A stretch of DNA of 64,000 nucleotides from Mucilaginibacter limnophilus (GTDB taxonomy: Bacteria; Bacteroidota; Bacteroidia; Sphingobacteriales; Sphingobacteriaceae). The notes under the pieces were generated by a model. It was not told the origin of the DNA, did no database searches, and saw only the letters and a list, made by a program, of their open reading frames with translations. The stretch lies in NCBI RefSeq assembly GCF_004005815.1, contig NZ_SACK01000007.1:1-64000 (forward strand). Reading direction: 5' to 3'. This document shows positions 9,488 through 17,704 of the stretch, one piece after another (position 1 is the stretch's first letter; the number at the start of each line of letters is the position of its first letter). Both the position numbers and the translations under genes were made by a program.

Positions 9488-10146
9488 TGATGTAAGTATT
9501 TGGCGTTTCTGATAATGTCACTGACCATTTGTTTATCGGTATTGATGTAAGCGGCGAACGGATTGAGAGAAGCGATGATGCCGCGTTGTTTCGCCCAGAA
9601 CATGGCTTTCCATGCGCCATAGGCAAGCGCGCTGATGATCCGCAGCTCTTTGATGACCTCCTGCATCAGCTGATCACGGGCATTAAAATCGGCAAGCATG
9701 TTGCCGCCCTGTTTCAGAATGACCGCGGAGACATCAGTGACAAGCCGGGTCGCTCTTGCGCGGATCTCGCTTCCCATGTCTTGCGCGAACAAAAGTAAGG
9801 CGGGATCGGACCTTGCCAGCGTTGTCGCCTGATCGCTGTAATGGGTAATGTCGGCGACGAGCGAACCGAGCTGCCTGAAGGCCAGGCCGTTCTTCAACGC
9901 GGAGTTCACATTTGAAAGGGCCTCATAAATCATCGTCTGTGCCAGCGCGACGGTACCAACGTTAACATTGATCGTCTTCAGGTTGTCATTGATCTTCTCG
10001 AGGTACTGCTTATGGGTAAGTTCAGCAGCCTGCCGGACGACCGCGTTTTCATTAACGGCAGTAAAATGCCCCCTGTCAAATACTACCCGTTGAGCAAAGG
10101 CGGCACATGACGATGCCAACAGCAAAACAATTAAGATTCTTTTCAT
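9484..10146 (-). CDS. Periplasmic T4SS protein, VirB5/TraI-position paralogue 3
   Basis: This is a 220-residue protein with a signal peptide (KRILIVLLLASSCAAFAQ) and an all-helical body. It is the third of three tandem relatives. All share a central helix near 'ARSDPALLLFA' and end with the pattern NPF-x4-6-D-x6-IIRNAKYL (here NPFAAYINTDKQMVSDIIRN). The position upstream of traJ corresponds to TraI (DUF4141) of CTnDOT-type elements, proposed to be VirB5-like minor pilus components. It overlaps both neighbours by 4 bp. The exact role is inferred from position. Confidence 0.65.
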   Translation of the reverse strand: MKRILIVLLLASSCAAFAQRVVFDRGHFTAVNENAVVRQAAELTHKQYLEKINDNLKTINVNVGTVALAQTMIYEALSNVNSALKNGLAFRQLGSLVADITHYSDQATTLARSDPALLLFAQDMGSEIRARATRLVTDVSAVILKQGGNMLADFNARDQLMQEVIKELRIISALAYGAWKAMFWAKQRGIIASLNPFAAYINTDKQMVSDIIRNAKYLHQ

Positions 10147-10808
10147 TGCTTTAACAGTTTGGCATTTCGGATGATCTCAGTGGCGACAGACTTGTCGTGA
10201 TCGATATAGTTTTGAAAAGGGTTTGATGAGCGCATCGCCGCTGCGACGTTGGTATATTGGAATTCGCGGAGCATGTTACCTGACATGTCCTGGAGGAGCG
10301 AAAGTTCGGACAATACAAAATCGAAAAGGATTTTACGGTCGGCGGCCTTCATCCGGTTGACATCACCTATAGTAAGACAAAGGCCGGTCACATAAGTGAG
10401 CAGCCGGTATGCTTTATCTGCAAAAGCTGCCTCCGAGCGGTACGCGAGCGACATCAGCACAGTATTTTGTCGTGCCAGCCGCAGCAGTTCCTGCTGGTTA
10501 ACTGCAATGCGGCTGACCATGCTTTGCGCCTGCAGGCCGATGTTGGCTATATTGACCAGTGTGCCTAGCGTATGGAACCGCTGCTGCAGATCATGGTAGG
10601 TGGCGCCGAGCTTTGCCAGCAGTGTTTTGTTTGCCGCTTCATTGGCAGTGGTGACCGACTGCCGGTCGCGCGCACTGACCTGCAGTTTATACTCAGATTT
10701 GGAGTCACCGGCCAGCTGCCAAAGTCCCGGTATATTCAGCGCGCTTTTTTGTGCACAGGCCGCGGATGCTGCCATCATAGTAAGGAGGAAAACCAAAACC
10801 TGTTTCAT
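10143..10808 (-). CDS. Periplasmic T4SS protein, VirB5/TraI-position paralogue 2
   Basis: This 221-residue secreted protein (signal peptide ending SAACAQ) is the middle member of a three-gene tandem family. It keeps the family C-terminus (NPFQNYIDHDKSVATEIIRN, then AKLLKQ) but has diverged in the centre, lacking the 'ARSDPxLLLFA' segment that the other two share. Start and stop overlap the flanking paralogues by 4 bp each, so the three are translationally coupled. Divergence after duplication suggests distinct structural positions in the pilus or channel rather than redundancy. Confidence 0.62.
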   Translation of the reverse strand: MKQVLVFLLTMMAASAACAQKSALNIPGLWQLAGDSKSEYKLQVSARDRQSVTTANEAANKTLLAKLGATYHDLQQRFHTLGTLVNIANIGLQAQSMVSRIAVNQQELLRLARQNTVLMSLAYRSEAAFADKAYRLLTYVTGLCLTIGDVNRMKAADRKILFDFVLSELSLLQDMSGNMLREFQYTNVAAAMRSSNPFQNYIDHDKSVATEIIRNAKLLKQ

Positions 10809-11469
10809 TTCTTAAGATACTTGGCTTCGGATAATACCCCGTTAGCAATCTGAACGTCGACATTCACCCATTCGTCGAAAGGGTTGAGTGAACGCCATAT
10901 GCCGCGCATCTTTGCCCAATACATGGCGCGTTCCATGCCATAGGCAAGACCGCGGAGTATGCGCATTTCGGAAGCGATGTGGTTGATCAGCTTTGTCCGC
11001 TCACCCGAGTCCATCAGGTTATTCCTGCCCCCCTGTAATGCGGAAGCACCTACCTCCAGCGCGAGGGAGGTGGCGCGTGACCGGAACTCGCGGGCGCCTT
11101 CTTCAGCGAACAGTAAGAGCACGGGATCGGACCGGGCGATCATAACCGCCCTGCCGACATCTTCGACAATCCCGATACCGATATCGCTGATTTCCTTTAC
11201 GGTACTCAGGTTACGCACGATAGACCCTACTTCGCTCAGGCCTTTAAAATTTTGTTTTGCAGGTCGTTTACAATTGTCAGCTGGCCGGATACCGCGAGCT
11301 GCCCGCGCTGTATGGCAGTCAGGTTATTGTTGGTGGTATTAAGCTGGCCATTGATAGCAGAACTATGGGCAAATATGGCAGAAGATGTTGCCGGGTCTAT
11401 ATACAGCACCTGTGCAGAAGCATAACCAGCGCAAGCGAAGAACAGTAAAAGAAAAAATAGTTTTTTCAT
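10805..11469 (-). pseudogene. VirB5/TraI-position paralogue 1, split by a -1 frameshift
   Basis: The first frame starts at the ATG at 11469 (MKKLFFLLLFF, signal ending YASAQ) and stops at TGA 11236-11238 after 77 residues. The second frame continues without a gap of homology from about 11245 to 10805 and carries the family signatures ARSDPVLLLFAEE and NPFDEWVNVDVQIANG. Joining the frames by a -1 shift gives a 221-residue protein, the same length as its two downstream paralogues (221 and 220). So this is one gene, either mutated by loss of an A in an A-run, expressed by programmed frameshifting, or affected by a sequencing error. It starts 4 bp after the traG stop. Confidence 0.78.
11242..11248 (-). 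other. Slippery heptamer T TTA AAG at the frame junction
   Basis: In the zero frame of the VirB5-like paralogue the codons read ATT TTA AAG GCC TGA. The heptamer T TTA AAG fits the X XXY YYZ rule for -1 slippage and lies just before the stop. Slipping back one base continues as GGC CTG AGC, the frame that encodes the rest of the protein. I found no strong downstream stem-loop, so a mutated A-run is an equally simple explanation. Confidence 0.45.
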
Positions 11470-11473
11470 AAAA

Positions 11474-13930
11474 TTAAGTTGAATGATTAACCGGATGTCC
11501 CGCCTTGTTGACAACAGATATAAAGGCATGGAGCGGAAGACCGCTAGTCTTCATATCACGTACAAACGCATCAAGGCCGGCCGGATAGCTTTGAAAGTGC
11601 AAAGTGTAGATACTTACGGCTGACTTTTCGGGCTTTTCGGTGGTATAGGTGAGGTACTGTTCGATGGAAACTTCGACGCCGTACACTTCACCTATGGAGC
11701 CACGGCGGATATATACTTCTTTGAAACGGTCACGTCCATCGCGGTTATCCAGTTGGTTGATGGTAAAGATTTTTTTGCGTTCGGTTTCACTGATCGCCAG
11801 CAACGCCGCGATTTCATCGTAATTATCTTTAAACTTGGTCTGATCGAGCAGGCAGATTGTATCGGAATTGTTGATAATACTGTCTTTGACAATAGGGTTA
11901 CCAATGATGTCCCCCAGTTCCTGTGTGACCACGATCGCTTCTCCCCAAAACTTACGGACCGTTTTGTAAAGAAATAATAAGTAGCCTCCCATAAGTGGGC
12001 TGGCGATCGCTTTCCAGGCCTCCTCCACTATCAGACATTTGCGCTGGCTGCTGCGGTGACGCATTTTTTGTATGAATACGTCCATAATAATCAGCGTTAC
12101 AATCGGAAAGAGGATCTTCGACTCTTTAATATTATCAATCTCAAACACGACAAACCGTTCGCTGAACAGTGACTGATCTGCATCCTCGTTGAGGATCGTC
12201 CCGTACTCACCGCCTTTGCAGAACTTTTTGAGCACAAAGCGGAACTCATCCAGGTCGAAAGAAATTTTTTCCTGTTGCTTTATCTGCGGTATCCGTTCCA
12301 GTGCAAACTGGTAAAAGCCATCAAATCCCAGCTTGCTGCCGAGCTGTTGTGAAAAGGCTTGCGCATAATATGCGCTGATAACCTGGCTGATCACATCACT
12401 CTCGACGGTTGTTACCTGGCCATCGGCTCCCTTCCAAAGCAGGAATATCAGCGTAACGAGAAAATCCTTTTTCTCGATATTGTATTCTGAGGCAGTAATG
12501 GCAAAGGGATTCATGGTGATCGGACACTGCTCTGTGTACGTAATATATCTGCCGCCGAAATACTCGCACAGACCGGAGTATGAATGCCCGGTATCAACGA
12601 TCACGACATCCATATTGTAGGCCATATATTGCTCGATCAGGGCGTTCATAAAAAAGCTTTTGCCGGAACCTGACGGACCCAGAACAAAACGGTTGCGGTT
12701 GTTGATCCGTCCCTTGCGCATAGGGAGGTCGGACGGGTCAATACCTACCGGTATACCGCGCCTGTCGGTAAAGCGGATGAGGAAGTCAGATGATTCATCC
12801 TCAAGCAACCGTTCCTTAAAGAAAAAACACAGGGCCGCATCGCAGGTGGTGAGAAACCAGTCGTAGGATTTCAGTTCAACAGCGTTGCCGGGCAAGATGG
12901 TGCGGAACAATTCGAGCTGGTTATAGGCGTTTTTGCTGATAACGATACCCTGATTGAAAAGGGCGCTTTCCACAAAGTTTGCCGCCCGCTGCATCCTTGC
13001 CTGTTCCGCGGCAATTACGATGTTGAAATGGCAGTTGACCAGTAACTGGTTATCACGGGCCACATCGTTCAGCAGTGCGTCGATATCTTCCACGCAAAGC
13101 AGGTTAGCCGGATCGGGAATACCGGAATGCCGCTTCCGTTTAAGCTCAAGTTTTTTAAGCATGTCGGGCTGTGCCGGGATATCGAACACCTGGTTGAAGA
13201 TGATCGTCTCACAGTCAGGTACGTTCAGCAAGAAGCTCATAACATCTGTGGGAAAACCGCGTAATGCATCCTTGTCATTCCGTTCGATGTGAGTGCCAAT
13301 TTTTTGCGGGAGGTCAATATTATCGGTATCCACAAGGGTAAGGGATCTAACGGAACGGGTGCCCATTTTCAATTCAGTGTCACCGGGCAGTATGTTATCC
13401 AGTGCAAGCGGGCTGTCACCGAAGTTCATGCAAAGCATTTGTTTGACCAGCCGGTTCACTTCCTCTTCCATCAGTAATACAGGCGACATTCCTGATGCTT
13501 CCAGCAAATCGGTCACTTTACCCAGCACCTGCCTGAATGCATTGATCTCTCTCGGGTCATATGTATAAAAGCGCCCTTTTCTTACCTGACGTGAAATACA
13601 CATATACGTTTGCAGGATAACCTGTTCGCGTCCCTCAAAGTGCCCGTTATATTTCTGCCGCAGATATTCATTCACCGGTTTGGAACGGTATGCCGTGTGA
13701 CTGAAAACATCCAGTTTCTGCAGGAGATAACCGTTGCCGATGGTTTTTACGATTGCGGTAAACAACTGGTGAAACTCATCATAGGCAGATGCGGAAGCTC
13801 CGTAAGGCATAACAGGATTTACTAGGCGTAGTACAACGGAATATGAACCGTCCGCGCCGTAAATCAACGGCAGGTTCTCGTACTCGTCCATGCCGATATA
13901 CGGCAGCTTGAACACTTGTTTAAGTAACAT
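11474..13930 (-). CDS. traG: TraG conjugation ATPase (VirB4 family)
   Basis: The 818-residue cytoplasmic ATPase energises pilus assembly and substrate transfer. The N-terminal half (about 1-380) is the VirB4/TraG N-domain. Walker A LGPSGSGKSFF is at about 413-423, followed by VVIVDTGHSYSGLCEYFGG, a hallmark of Bacteroidota TraG. Walker B CLIVEEAWKAI is at about 632-642. C-terminal text WGEAIVVTQELGDI is also typical. It overlaps traF by 11 bp and precedes the frameshifted VirB5-like gene by 4 bp. It is full length and intact. Confidence 0.94.
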   Translation of the reverse strand: MLLKQVFKLPYIGMDEYENLPLIYGADGSYSVVLRLVNPVMPYGASASAYDEFHQLFTAIVKTIGNGYLLQKLDVFSHTAYRSKPVNEYLRQKYNGHFEGREQVILQTYMCISRQVRKGRFYTYDPREINAFRQVLGKVTDLLEASGMSPVLLMEEEVNRLVKQMLCMNFGDSPLALDNILPGDTELKMGTRSVRSLTLVDTDNIDLPQKIGTHIERNDKDALRGFPTDVMSFLLNVPDCETIIFNQVFDIPAQPDMLKKLELKRKRHSGIPDPANLLCVEDIDALLNDVARDNQLLVNCHFNIVIAAEQARMQRAANFVESALFNQGIVISKNAYNQLELFRTILPGNAVELKSYDWFLTTCDAALCFFFKERLLEDESSDFLIRFTDRRGIPVGIDPSDLPMRKGRINNRNRFVLGPSGSGKSFFMNALIEQYMAYNMDVVIVDTGHSYSGLCEYFGGRYITYTEQCPITMNPFAITASEYNIEKKDFLVTLIFLLWKGADGQVTTVESDVISQVISAYYAQAFSQQLGSKLGFDGFYQFALERIPQIKQQEKISFDLDEFRFVLKKFCKGGEYGTILNEDADQSLFSERFVVFEIDNIKESKILFPIVTLIIMDVFIQKMRHRSSQRKCLIVEEAWKAIASPLMGGYLLFLYKTVRKFWGEAIVVTQELGDIIGNPIVKDSIINNSDTICLLDQTKFKDNYDEIAALLAISETERKKIFTINQLDNRDGRDRFKEVYIRRGSIGEVYGVEVSIEQYLTYTTEKPEKSAVSIYTLHFQSYPAGLDAFVRDMKTSGLPLHAFISVVNKAGHPVNHST

Positions 13931-14219
13931 GTTTCCCCCTTTTTGTCAAGTTAACCCGATGAACCTGTACTGCGGACGTACGCGACTTATCGCTAAGCCC
14001 CTTCTTCTGCCGCTGAGCAATGGCGATCAGTCCTCCGGCTATGATGGCGGCAAGCACGACGACGCCCGCATACATATTGACGAGCGCCATAACGAGCGCA
14101 CCGGTGACCAGCCCGGCAAGCAGGCAGCCGACACCATAATAGATGAACTTGCCTTTGAAACCGCGAAAGACAAGGGGCCGCTGAAGCCCCTTGTAAACCG
14201 GATACTGTCTTCCCATCAA
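13920..14219 (-). CDS. traF: Conjugative transposon protein TraF (VirB3-like, DUF4133)
   Basis: The 99-residue protein starts with the TraF-type cytosolic segment YPVYKGLQRPLVFRGFKGKF, followed by two membrane helices (about 28-46 and 50-68) and a basic C-terminus. It matches the DUF4133/TraF family, which has the VirB3 role of holding the VirB4 ATPase at the membrane. It is coupled to traE upstream (4 bp overlap) and traG downstream (11 bp overlap). Confidence 0.9.
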   Translation of the reverse strand: MMGRQYPVYKGLQRPLVFRGFKGKFIYYGVGCLLAGLVTGALVMALVNMYAGVVVLAAIIAGGLIAIAQRQKKGLSDKSRTSAVQVHRVNLTKRGKHVT

Positions 14220-14521
14220 AGGCCAAAGAAAGCTTTGATAACCAAAGAAGATACGACGAGGAATACACAGCTGCCGCCCCAGCCCATAAGCTCTTTATTG
14301 ATATCCTGGTCGCCCGAGTTCCACTTGGAATAAACGCGGATGCCGCCAACGATTCCGACGATACCGCCAATAACCAGTGAGATATTGGTTACGGGGCCAA
14401 CGTACGTCTTAAGCGTTGTCGTTGCAGTATTCAGGCCGGTTACGCCGCTTTGGGCAAATGCCTGCACCTGTGTAATGAGCCATATTATGGCCAGTAAGAA
14501 CCATGGTTTTGTACTTTTCAT
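14216..14521 (-). CDS. traE: Conjugative transposon protein TraE (DUF4134, VirB2-like)
   Basis: This 101-residue protein has a signal-like N-terminus (LLAIIWLITQVQAFAQ) and two further hydrophobic helices. The central text VGIVGGIRVYSKWNSGDQD is typical of the DUF4134/TraE family, thought to be the pilin-like VirB2 equivalent. It overlaps traF by 4 bp and lies 37 bp after a shorter relative at 14559-14819. The C-terminal helix ends VIKAFFGL, which resembles the end of that relative (IRFLYGL). Confidence 0.88.
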   Translation of the reverse strand: MKSTKPWFLLAIIWLITQVQAFAQSGVTGLNTATTTLKTYVGPVTNISLVIGGIVGIVGGIRVYSKWNSGDQDINKELMGWGGSCVFLVVSSLVIKAFFGL

Positions 14522-14558
14522 GTTTGTTAACTAAATAAGTGGATAAATGAAATTAGGG

Positions 14559-14819
14559 TCACAGGCCGTAAAGAAACCTGATGAAAGTGCCTGCAAGCAC
14601 CATGAATAACGAGGCATAGAACCAGGCGGCTACATCTGAAGTAATCCGTTCACGCCCCATCTGCCAGTTATGATAAATGCGCAAGGCACTTAAGATGCCA
14701 AAGATGGCGGCGAGAATATACGCGCAGCTGACAGCAGAGAAAAAAGAACGGCTGAGATCGCTGCGGACCTGCGCCATTTCGGAAAGGCCCGGTTGTACCA
14801 GTATGATAAAGACAATCAT
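14559..14819 (-). CDS. Second TraE-like (DUF4134-type) membrane protein
   Basis: The 86-residue protein has two or three hydrophobic segments. Its C-terminal 50 residues align by eye with traE: FGILSALRIYHNWQMGRE against VGIVGGIRVYSKWNSGDQ, and FIRFLYGL against VIKAFFGL. It lacks the cleavable signal seen in traE. It is therefore probably a duplicated, diverged pilin-like subunit. It is 37 bp upstream of traE and 5 bp downstream of the next gene. Confidence 0.7.
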   Translation of the reverse strand: MIVFIILVQPGLSEMAQVRSDLSRSFFSAVSCAYILAAIFGILSALRIYHNWQMGRERITSDVAAWFYASLFMVLAGTFIRFLYGL

Positions 14820-14824
14820 AATGA

Positions 14825-15112
14825 TTAAAAGCTTACCGGCCTGGTATAGATAATCGCCTCTTCGCGCGCGAGGGTGAACAGGCTTTTCAGGGTCACGCCC
14901 CCGCTGCTGATCACATCTGGCTGTGCCTTCTGCGCTGGTGTTTCAATCGGTGAAACGACCTGCGGGATCTCCTCGCCCGGAAAGGTCAGTACCTCACTCA
15001 TGGCTTCGCCGGTTTTATTGTGCTGTAAACGGCGGTTGTCGAGCACAAGGATAACAAGATAATAGCATATGTAAAGACTGGATATCCAGCCTGTAAATTG
15101 TATCCAGGTCAT
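14825..15112 (-). CDS. Hypothetical single-TM conjugation protein
   Basis: The 95-residue protein has one N-terminal membrane helix (about residues 8-25, ISSLYICYYLVILVLD), then a polar Pro-rich segment and a C-terminal helix LKSLFTLAREEAIIY. It overlaps the upstream TraB-position gene by 4 bp. Its place between the ParA/TraB pair and the TraE genes corresponds to traC/traD of CTnDOT, but I see no motif that proves either. It is probably an inner-membrane accessory protein. Confidence 0.6.
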   Translation of the reverse strand: MTWIQFTGWISSLYICYYLVILVLDNRRLQHNKTGEAMSEVLTFPGEEIPQVVSPIETPAQKAQPDVISSGGVTLKSLFTLAREEAIIYTRPVSF

Positions 15113-15435
15113 AGGTCAAGGTTTTGAATGTAATCTTTGATGATGTCTGTAAGTTCCGGATGTGTGTCAAAGAAATGGCGGACGGAAAAAGCAATAAAGC
15201 GGTTCAGGTCGACGCCCGTTGCCAGCTTGAAGTTGTTCATGGCCTTAACCGTTTTCGCGTCGAAACGGACATGCACCATGTTTTTGTGCAGGGCGGTGTT
15301 GAACATCCTCATTTGTTCGAGTATAGCAGGAACGGCGGGCGGCTCGCGGGCAGCCGGCCGTATTGCAGGTGGATTTGGCGAACCGCCCGCGATCTTGGAC
15401 CGCAGCTGGTCGGCAAGACTTTTGATCTCACTCAT
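15109..15435 (-). CDS. ParA partner in TraB position, RHH-like C-terminus
   Basis: This 108-residue protein has a disordered Pro/Ala-rich N-terminus (about 15-40) and a folded C-terminal half. That half carries HVRFDAKTVKAMNNFKLATG, a pattern like the DNA-binding C-terminus of Bacteroidota TraB/DUF3408 proteins. It overlaps the ParA gene by 8 bp, the normal arrangement for a ParA ATPase and its DNA-binding partner. It may help to position or maintain the excised ICE. The family assignment is by context. Confidence 0.6.
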   Translation of the reverse strand: MSEIKSLADQLRSKIAGGSPNPPAIRPAAREPPAVPAILEQMRMFNTALHKNMVHVRFDAKTVKAMNNFKLATGVDLNRFIAFSVRHFFDTHPELTDIIKDYIQNLDL

Positions 15436-16063
15436 GATGTAAATGGATTAAATAGTGCTGGTAGATGTGTTCAAATACAGGGCGGATCACCGGCAAAATG
15501 GATGGCAGGGTCATAAAAGTGCTGGTGCGTTGGAAGTCAATCCTGTCCGGTACCGGCAGTGTTACCTCACCGAACTTTGTCAGTTGTTCGTTAACGTCAG
15601 CAAGCGTTTCATACTTTACGTTCGCCTTTATGCGGTTAGGGATATAGATAATGACAGCGTTGTCATTGATCTTGCGGAGAACGACTGAGAACAATATGGT
15701 CGACCGGAAACTGAACTCGTCGTAAGCGAACGGGCAAATGACCAGATCGGCAGCGCGAAAGACCGGCAGCAGGCCGTCGTCGTCGAGTTTGCCGGGAAGA
15801 TCAATAAGCACGACCTGGTCGTTACTGGTTTCAATGGTGTCCCGTATAAGCGGGTATTCGTCGAGGGACGCCGGAATGACCTGGTACGGCTCGATGTTCT
15901 CCAATACCTTTGTCGTTTCGAACTTTTGATAAAGCGATTGCTGGTAGTCCATATCGATAACGGTTACCATGCAATGTCTGTCGATAGCGAGGTAGTTTGC
16001 CAGCAGTAATGTTAATGTACTTTTACCGGCGCCGCCTTTCTGATTGCCGATAAGTATGACCAT
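15428..16063 (-). CDS. traA: ParA-family ATPase (TraA)
   Basis: The 211-residue ATPase has the deviant Walker A KGGAGKSTL at residues 9-17, switch I-type VIDMDYQQSLYQKF near 37-50 and a Walker B-like VVLIDLPGK at about 79-87. It is a small ParA/MinD-type protein. In CTnDOT-type ICEs, traA is the first gene of the transfer operon and encodes such a protein. Here it follows mobB after 18 bp, so the mob and tra genes appear to form one long transcription unit. Confidence 0.88.
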   Translation of the reverse strand: MVILIGNQKGGAGKSTLTLLLANYLAIDRHCMVTVIDMDYQQSLYQKFETTKVLENIEPYQVIPASLDEYPLIRDTIETSNDQVVLIDLPGKLDDDGLLPVFRAADLVICPFAYDEFSFRSTILFSVVLRKINDNAVIIYIPNRIKANVKYETLADVNEQLTKFGEVTLPVPDRIDFQRTSTFMTLPSILPVIRPVFEHIYQHYLIHLHHE

Positions 16064-16081
16064 GAAAATTGAGTTTTAAGG

Positions 16082-17140
16082 TTAACGTGTGTTCATCCCG
16101 ACCTGCCGTTTCCGGCGTCGGTTAGGGCCGTGAATGGCCTCGTCATCGATATCGTCAGCGATACCAATGCGATTAAAGTCATCGTAAACGACAGGTTCAT
16201 CATAGTAATATTCACCATCAAAAACAGGTTTGAAGCTGCTAAGCTGGACAATTTTTTCGCTCTCCCTGTCAGCTGATAAAACGGACAGCAGCATTTTTAG
16301 CGGCATAATCTCGCTGCCTTTGAAGACGGCTCTGCGCGCATGGTCAATTACGGTATACCCATAAGCAGGTTTGCCGTCCTTCGCATGATAAATCAGTTCG
16401 ATGCCAAACTGCGAATGGAGCTTTTCGGTAAAGTTTTCCCCACCAGCGCGCAACAGTTTATGAAAGATAGCGGTCAGCTGTGCTGCCCTGACCTTATCAT
16501 ACGCGGACAGGCGCTTTTCGACGATATCGACCGGCACGCGTTCCTGTACACTACCAAATTTGATCAGCGATAACTGGTCGGCGATGGTTTTTACGACATA
16601 GCCTTTTCTTTCAAGGAGCAGAGCGAATTGTGCTTTCGTTGAAAAACGGTAAGCCAGTGCCTTATGCAGCTCGGAACTTACCGTTTGTTTCTCATTCAGG
16701 CCGATAACCCGGTTCAACGAGCGTACCGCACGCATATGCTCGTATGCGCTGCTAATCTTCCTGCCATCAGCGGTGACCCGTGTGGACACGATGTGCACGT
16801 GGTTGTTATCCGTGTCGTTGTGATAGACGATGAGATATGGTTGTTGGGCGTAACCCATTTCAGCAAGCCATTGAGTGGCAATGCCTGCGAGTTCAGCCGC
16901 GCTGTATGTTTTGCCTTTGCTTGAGATGACCGCATGAAACTGGGGCGCGCTGACGCGCTTATTCCGTGCTGAATGCATTTTCAGGTAATGCTTATAATCT
17001 TCCGGACGTAAGGTACTTAGCGCTTGAAAGGCGCCGAAGTTGGCCACTTTCATCAATTCACCCTTTCCGCGTCCTATCTTGCCGGTGTTGTAGCTGACGC
17101 CGTTGAAGGTGGCTGCAGAAGAAAGGATCCGAACGATCAT
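16082..17140 (-). CDS. mobB: Relaxase MobB (MOBP/PF03432 type)
   Basis: The 352-residue relaxase nicks oriT and pilots the single strand to the recipient. The N-terminus GVSYNTGKIGRGKGEL holds a candidate catalytic Tyr (about residue 17). The metal-binding HVH motif is at about 113 in DNNHVHIVSTRV, followed by text on ADGRKISSAYEHMRA common in Bacteroidota relaxases. The family length is normal. It is separated from mobA by a 70-bp gap holding a striking palindrome, and precedes traA by 18 bp. Confidence 0.92.
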   Translation of the reverse strand: MIVRILSSAATFNGVSYNTGKIGRGKGELMKVANFGAFQALSTLRPEDYKHYLKMHSARNKRVSAPQFHAVISSKGKTYSAAELAGIATQWLAEMGYAQQPYLIVYHNDTDNNHVHIVSTRVTADGRKISSAYEHMRAVRSLNRVIGLNEKQTVSSELHKALAYRFSTKAQFALLLERKGYVVKTIADQLSLIKFGSVQERVPVDIVEKRLSAYDKVRAAQLTAIFHKLLRAGGENFTEKLHSQFGIELIYHAKDGKPAYGYTVIDHARRAVFKGSEIMPLKMLLSVLSADRESEKIVQLSSFKPVFDGEYYYDEPVVYDDFNRIGIADDIDDEAIHGPNRRRKRQVGMNTR

Positions 17141-17159
17141 ATAAGACGCTTTGTAACAA

Positions 17160-17201
17160 GTTATATAGTTATATAGCTATATAACTATATAACTATATAA
17201 C
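17160..17201. repeat. 34-bp perfect palindrome plus one extra repeat between mobA and mobB
   Basis: GTTATATAGTTATATAG is followed directly by its exact reverse complement (17160-17193), then another TATATAAC unit (17194-17201). The block is five or so copies of an 8-9 bp unit TATATAAC/GTTATATA. It lies 19 bp upstream of the mobB start and 9 bp after the mobA stop. It could be an operator for a dimeric repressor such as MobA, an mRNA hairpin, or part of oriT. It is not followed by a T-run, so it is not a typical terminator. Confidence 0.85.
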
Positions 17202-17210
17202 GGGATATAG

Positions 17211-17621
17211 TCATTTACCCATCCTGCGCACAACCTGCCGTAAAGTCACTTCCAGACTTTTCTGCTTCGCCTGGTAGTGTTCCATCAACAGCAGGAACCG
17301 CTCGGCGACCACAGGGGACAAAATCCCTTTCAGATTAAGCAGGTTTGCGTACCGGGCCAGCTGATTGATATTGTTGCCGGTCCTGCCCAGTTCAATACCG
17401 ATGCTGTGCAATTCGCGGATCAGTTCGGCGGCGTTGACGATAATGGCTGCCGCTTCTTCAAGTACCCGTTTTCGTACTAATTCAGTTTTGCTGATGCCGA
17501 ATGTCTTTTCCATGGCGAGGATAAGTGCATACTCCTCTTCAGTGAAACGTGCATCGATCTTTTTATTCCGGTGGCCGCCCTCAAGCTTTGGCCGGCCCTG
17601 TAGCCTTGGGATTTTTGCCAT
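17211..17621 (-). CDS. mobA: Mobilisation accessory protein MobA (RHH relaxosome component)
   Basis: The 136-residue basic protein has the bacterial mobilisation domain. The N-terminus GGHRNKKIDARFTEEEYA is a ribbon-helix-helix start, and the C-terminal part has the conserved IELGRTGNNINQLARYAN (about residues 74-91). Such proteins bind oriT and recruit the relaxase. It is the first gene of the mob/tra block on this strand, with inverted repeats immediately upstream. It may autoregulate. Confidence 0.9.
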   Translation of the reverse strand: MAKIPRLQGRPKLEGGHRNKKIDARFTEEEYALILAMEKTFGISKTELVRKRVLEEAAAIIVNAAELIRELHSIGIELGRTGNNINQLARYANLLNLKGILSPVVAERFLLLMEHYQAKQKSLEVTLRQVVRRMGK

Positions 17622-17666
17622 AAGATAACGAGTCGCGAGTTTGACACCTTAACGTAGGAGCGGTAA

Positions 17667-17704
17667 GGCAAGGGACTTTTTGTCGGACAAAAAGACATCT
17701 TGCC
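17667..17704. other. Candidate oriT/operator hairpin upstream of mobA
   Basis: CTTTTTGTC (17676-17684), one G, then GACAAAAAG (17686-17694) form a perfect 9-bp inverted repeat, enclosed by GGCAAG (17667-17672) and CTTGCC (17699-17704). A second inverted repeat ATGGGA-ACG-TCCCAT lies at 17828-17842. The 342-bp gap between mobA and the primase gene (17622-17963) holds no convincing gene. oriT in this kind of element is usually next to the mob genes, so this is the best place to look, but no nic site can be proved by eye. Confidence 0.4.

Noticed and set aside
17160..17201. Short regular repeats taken as a CRISPR array
   Set aside because: The units are 8-9 bp, contiguous and palindromic, with no spacers and no cas genes.
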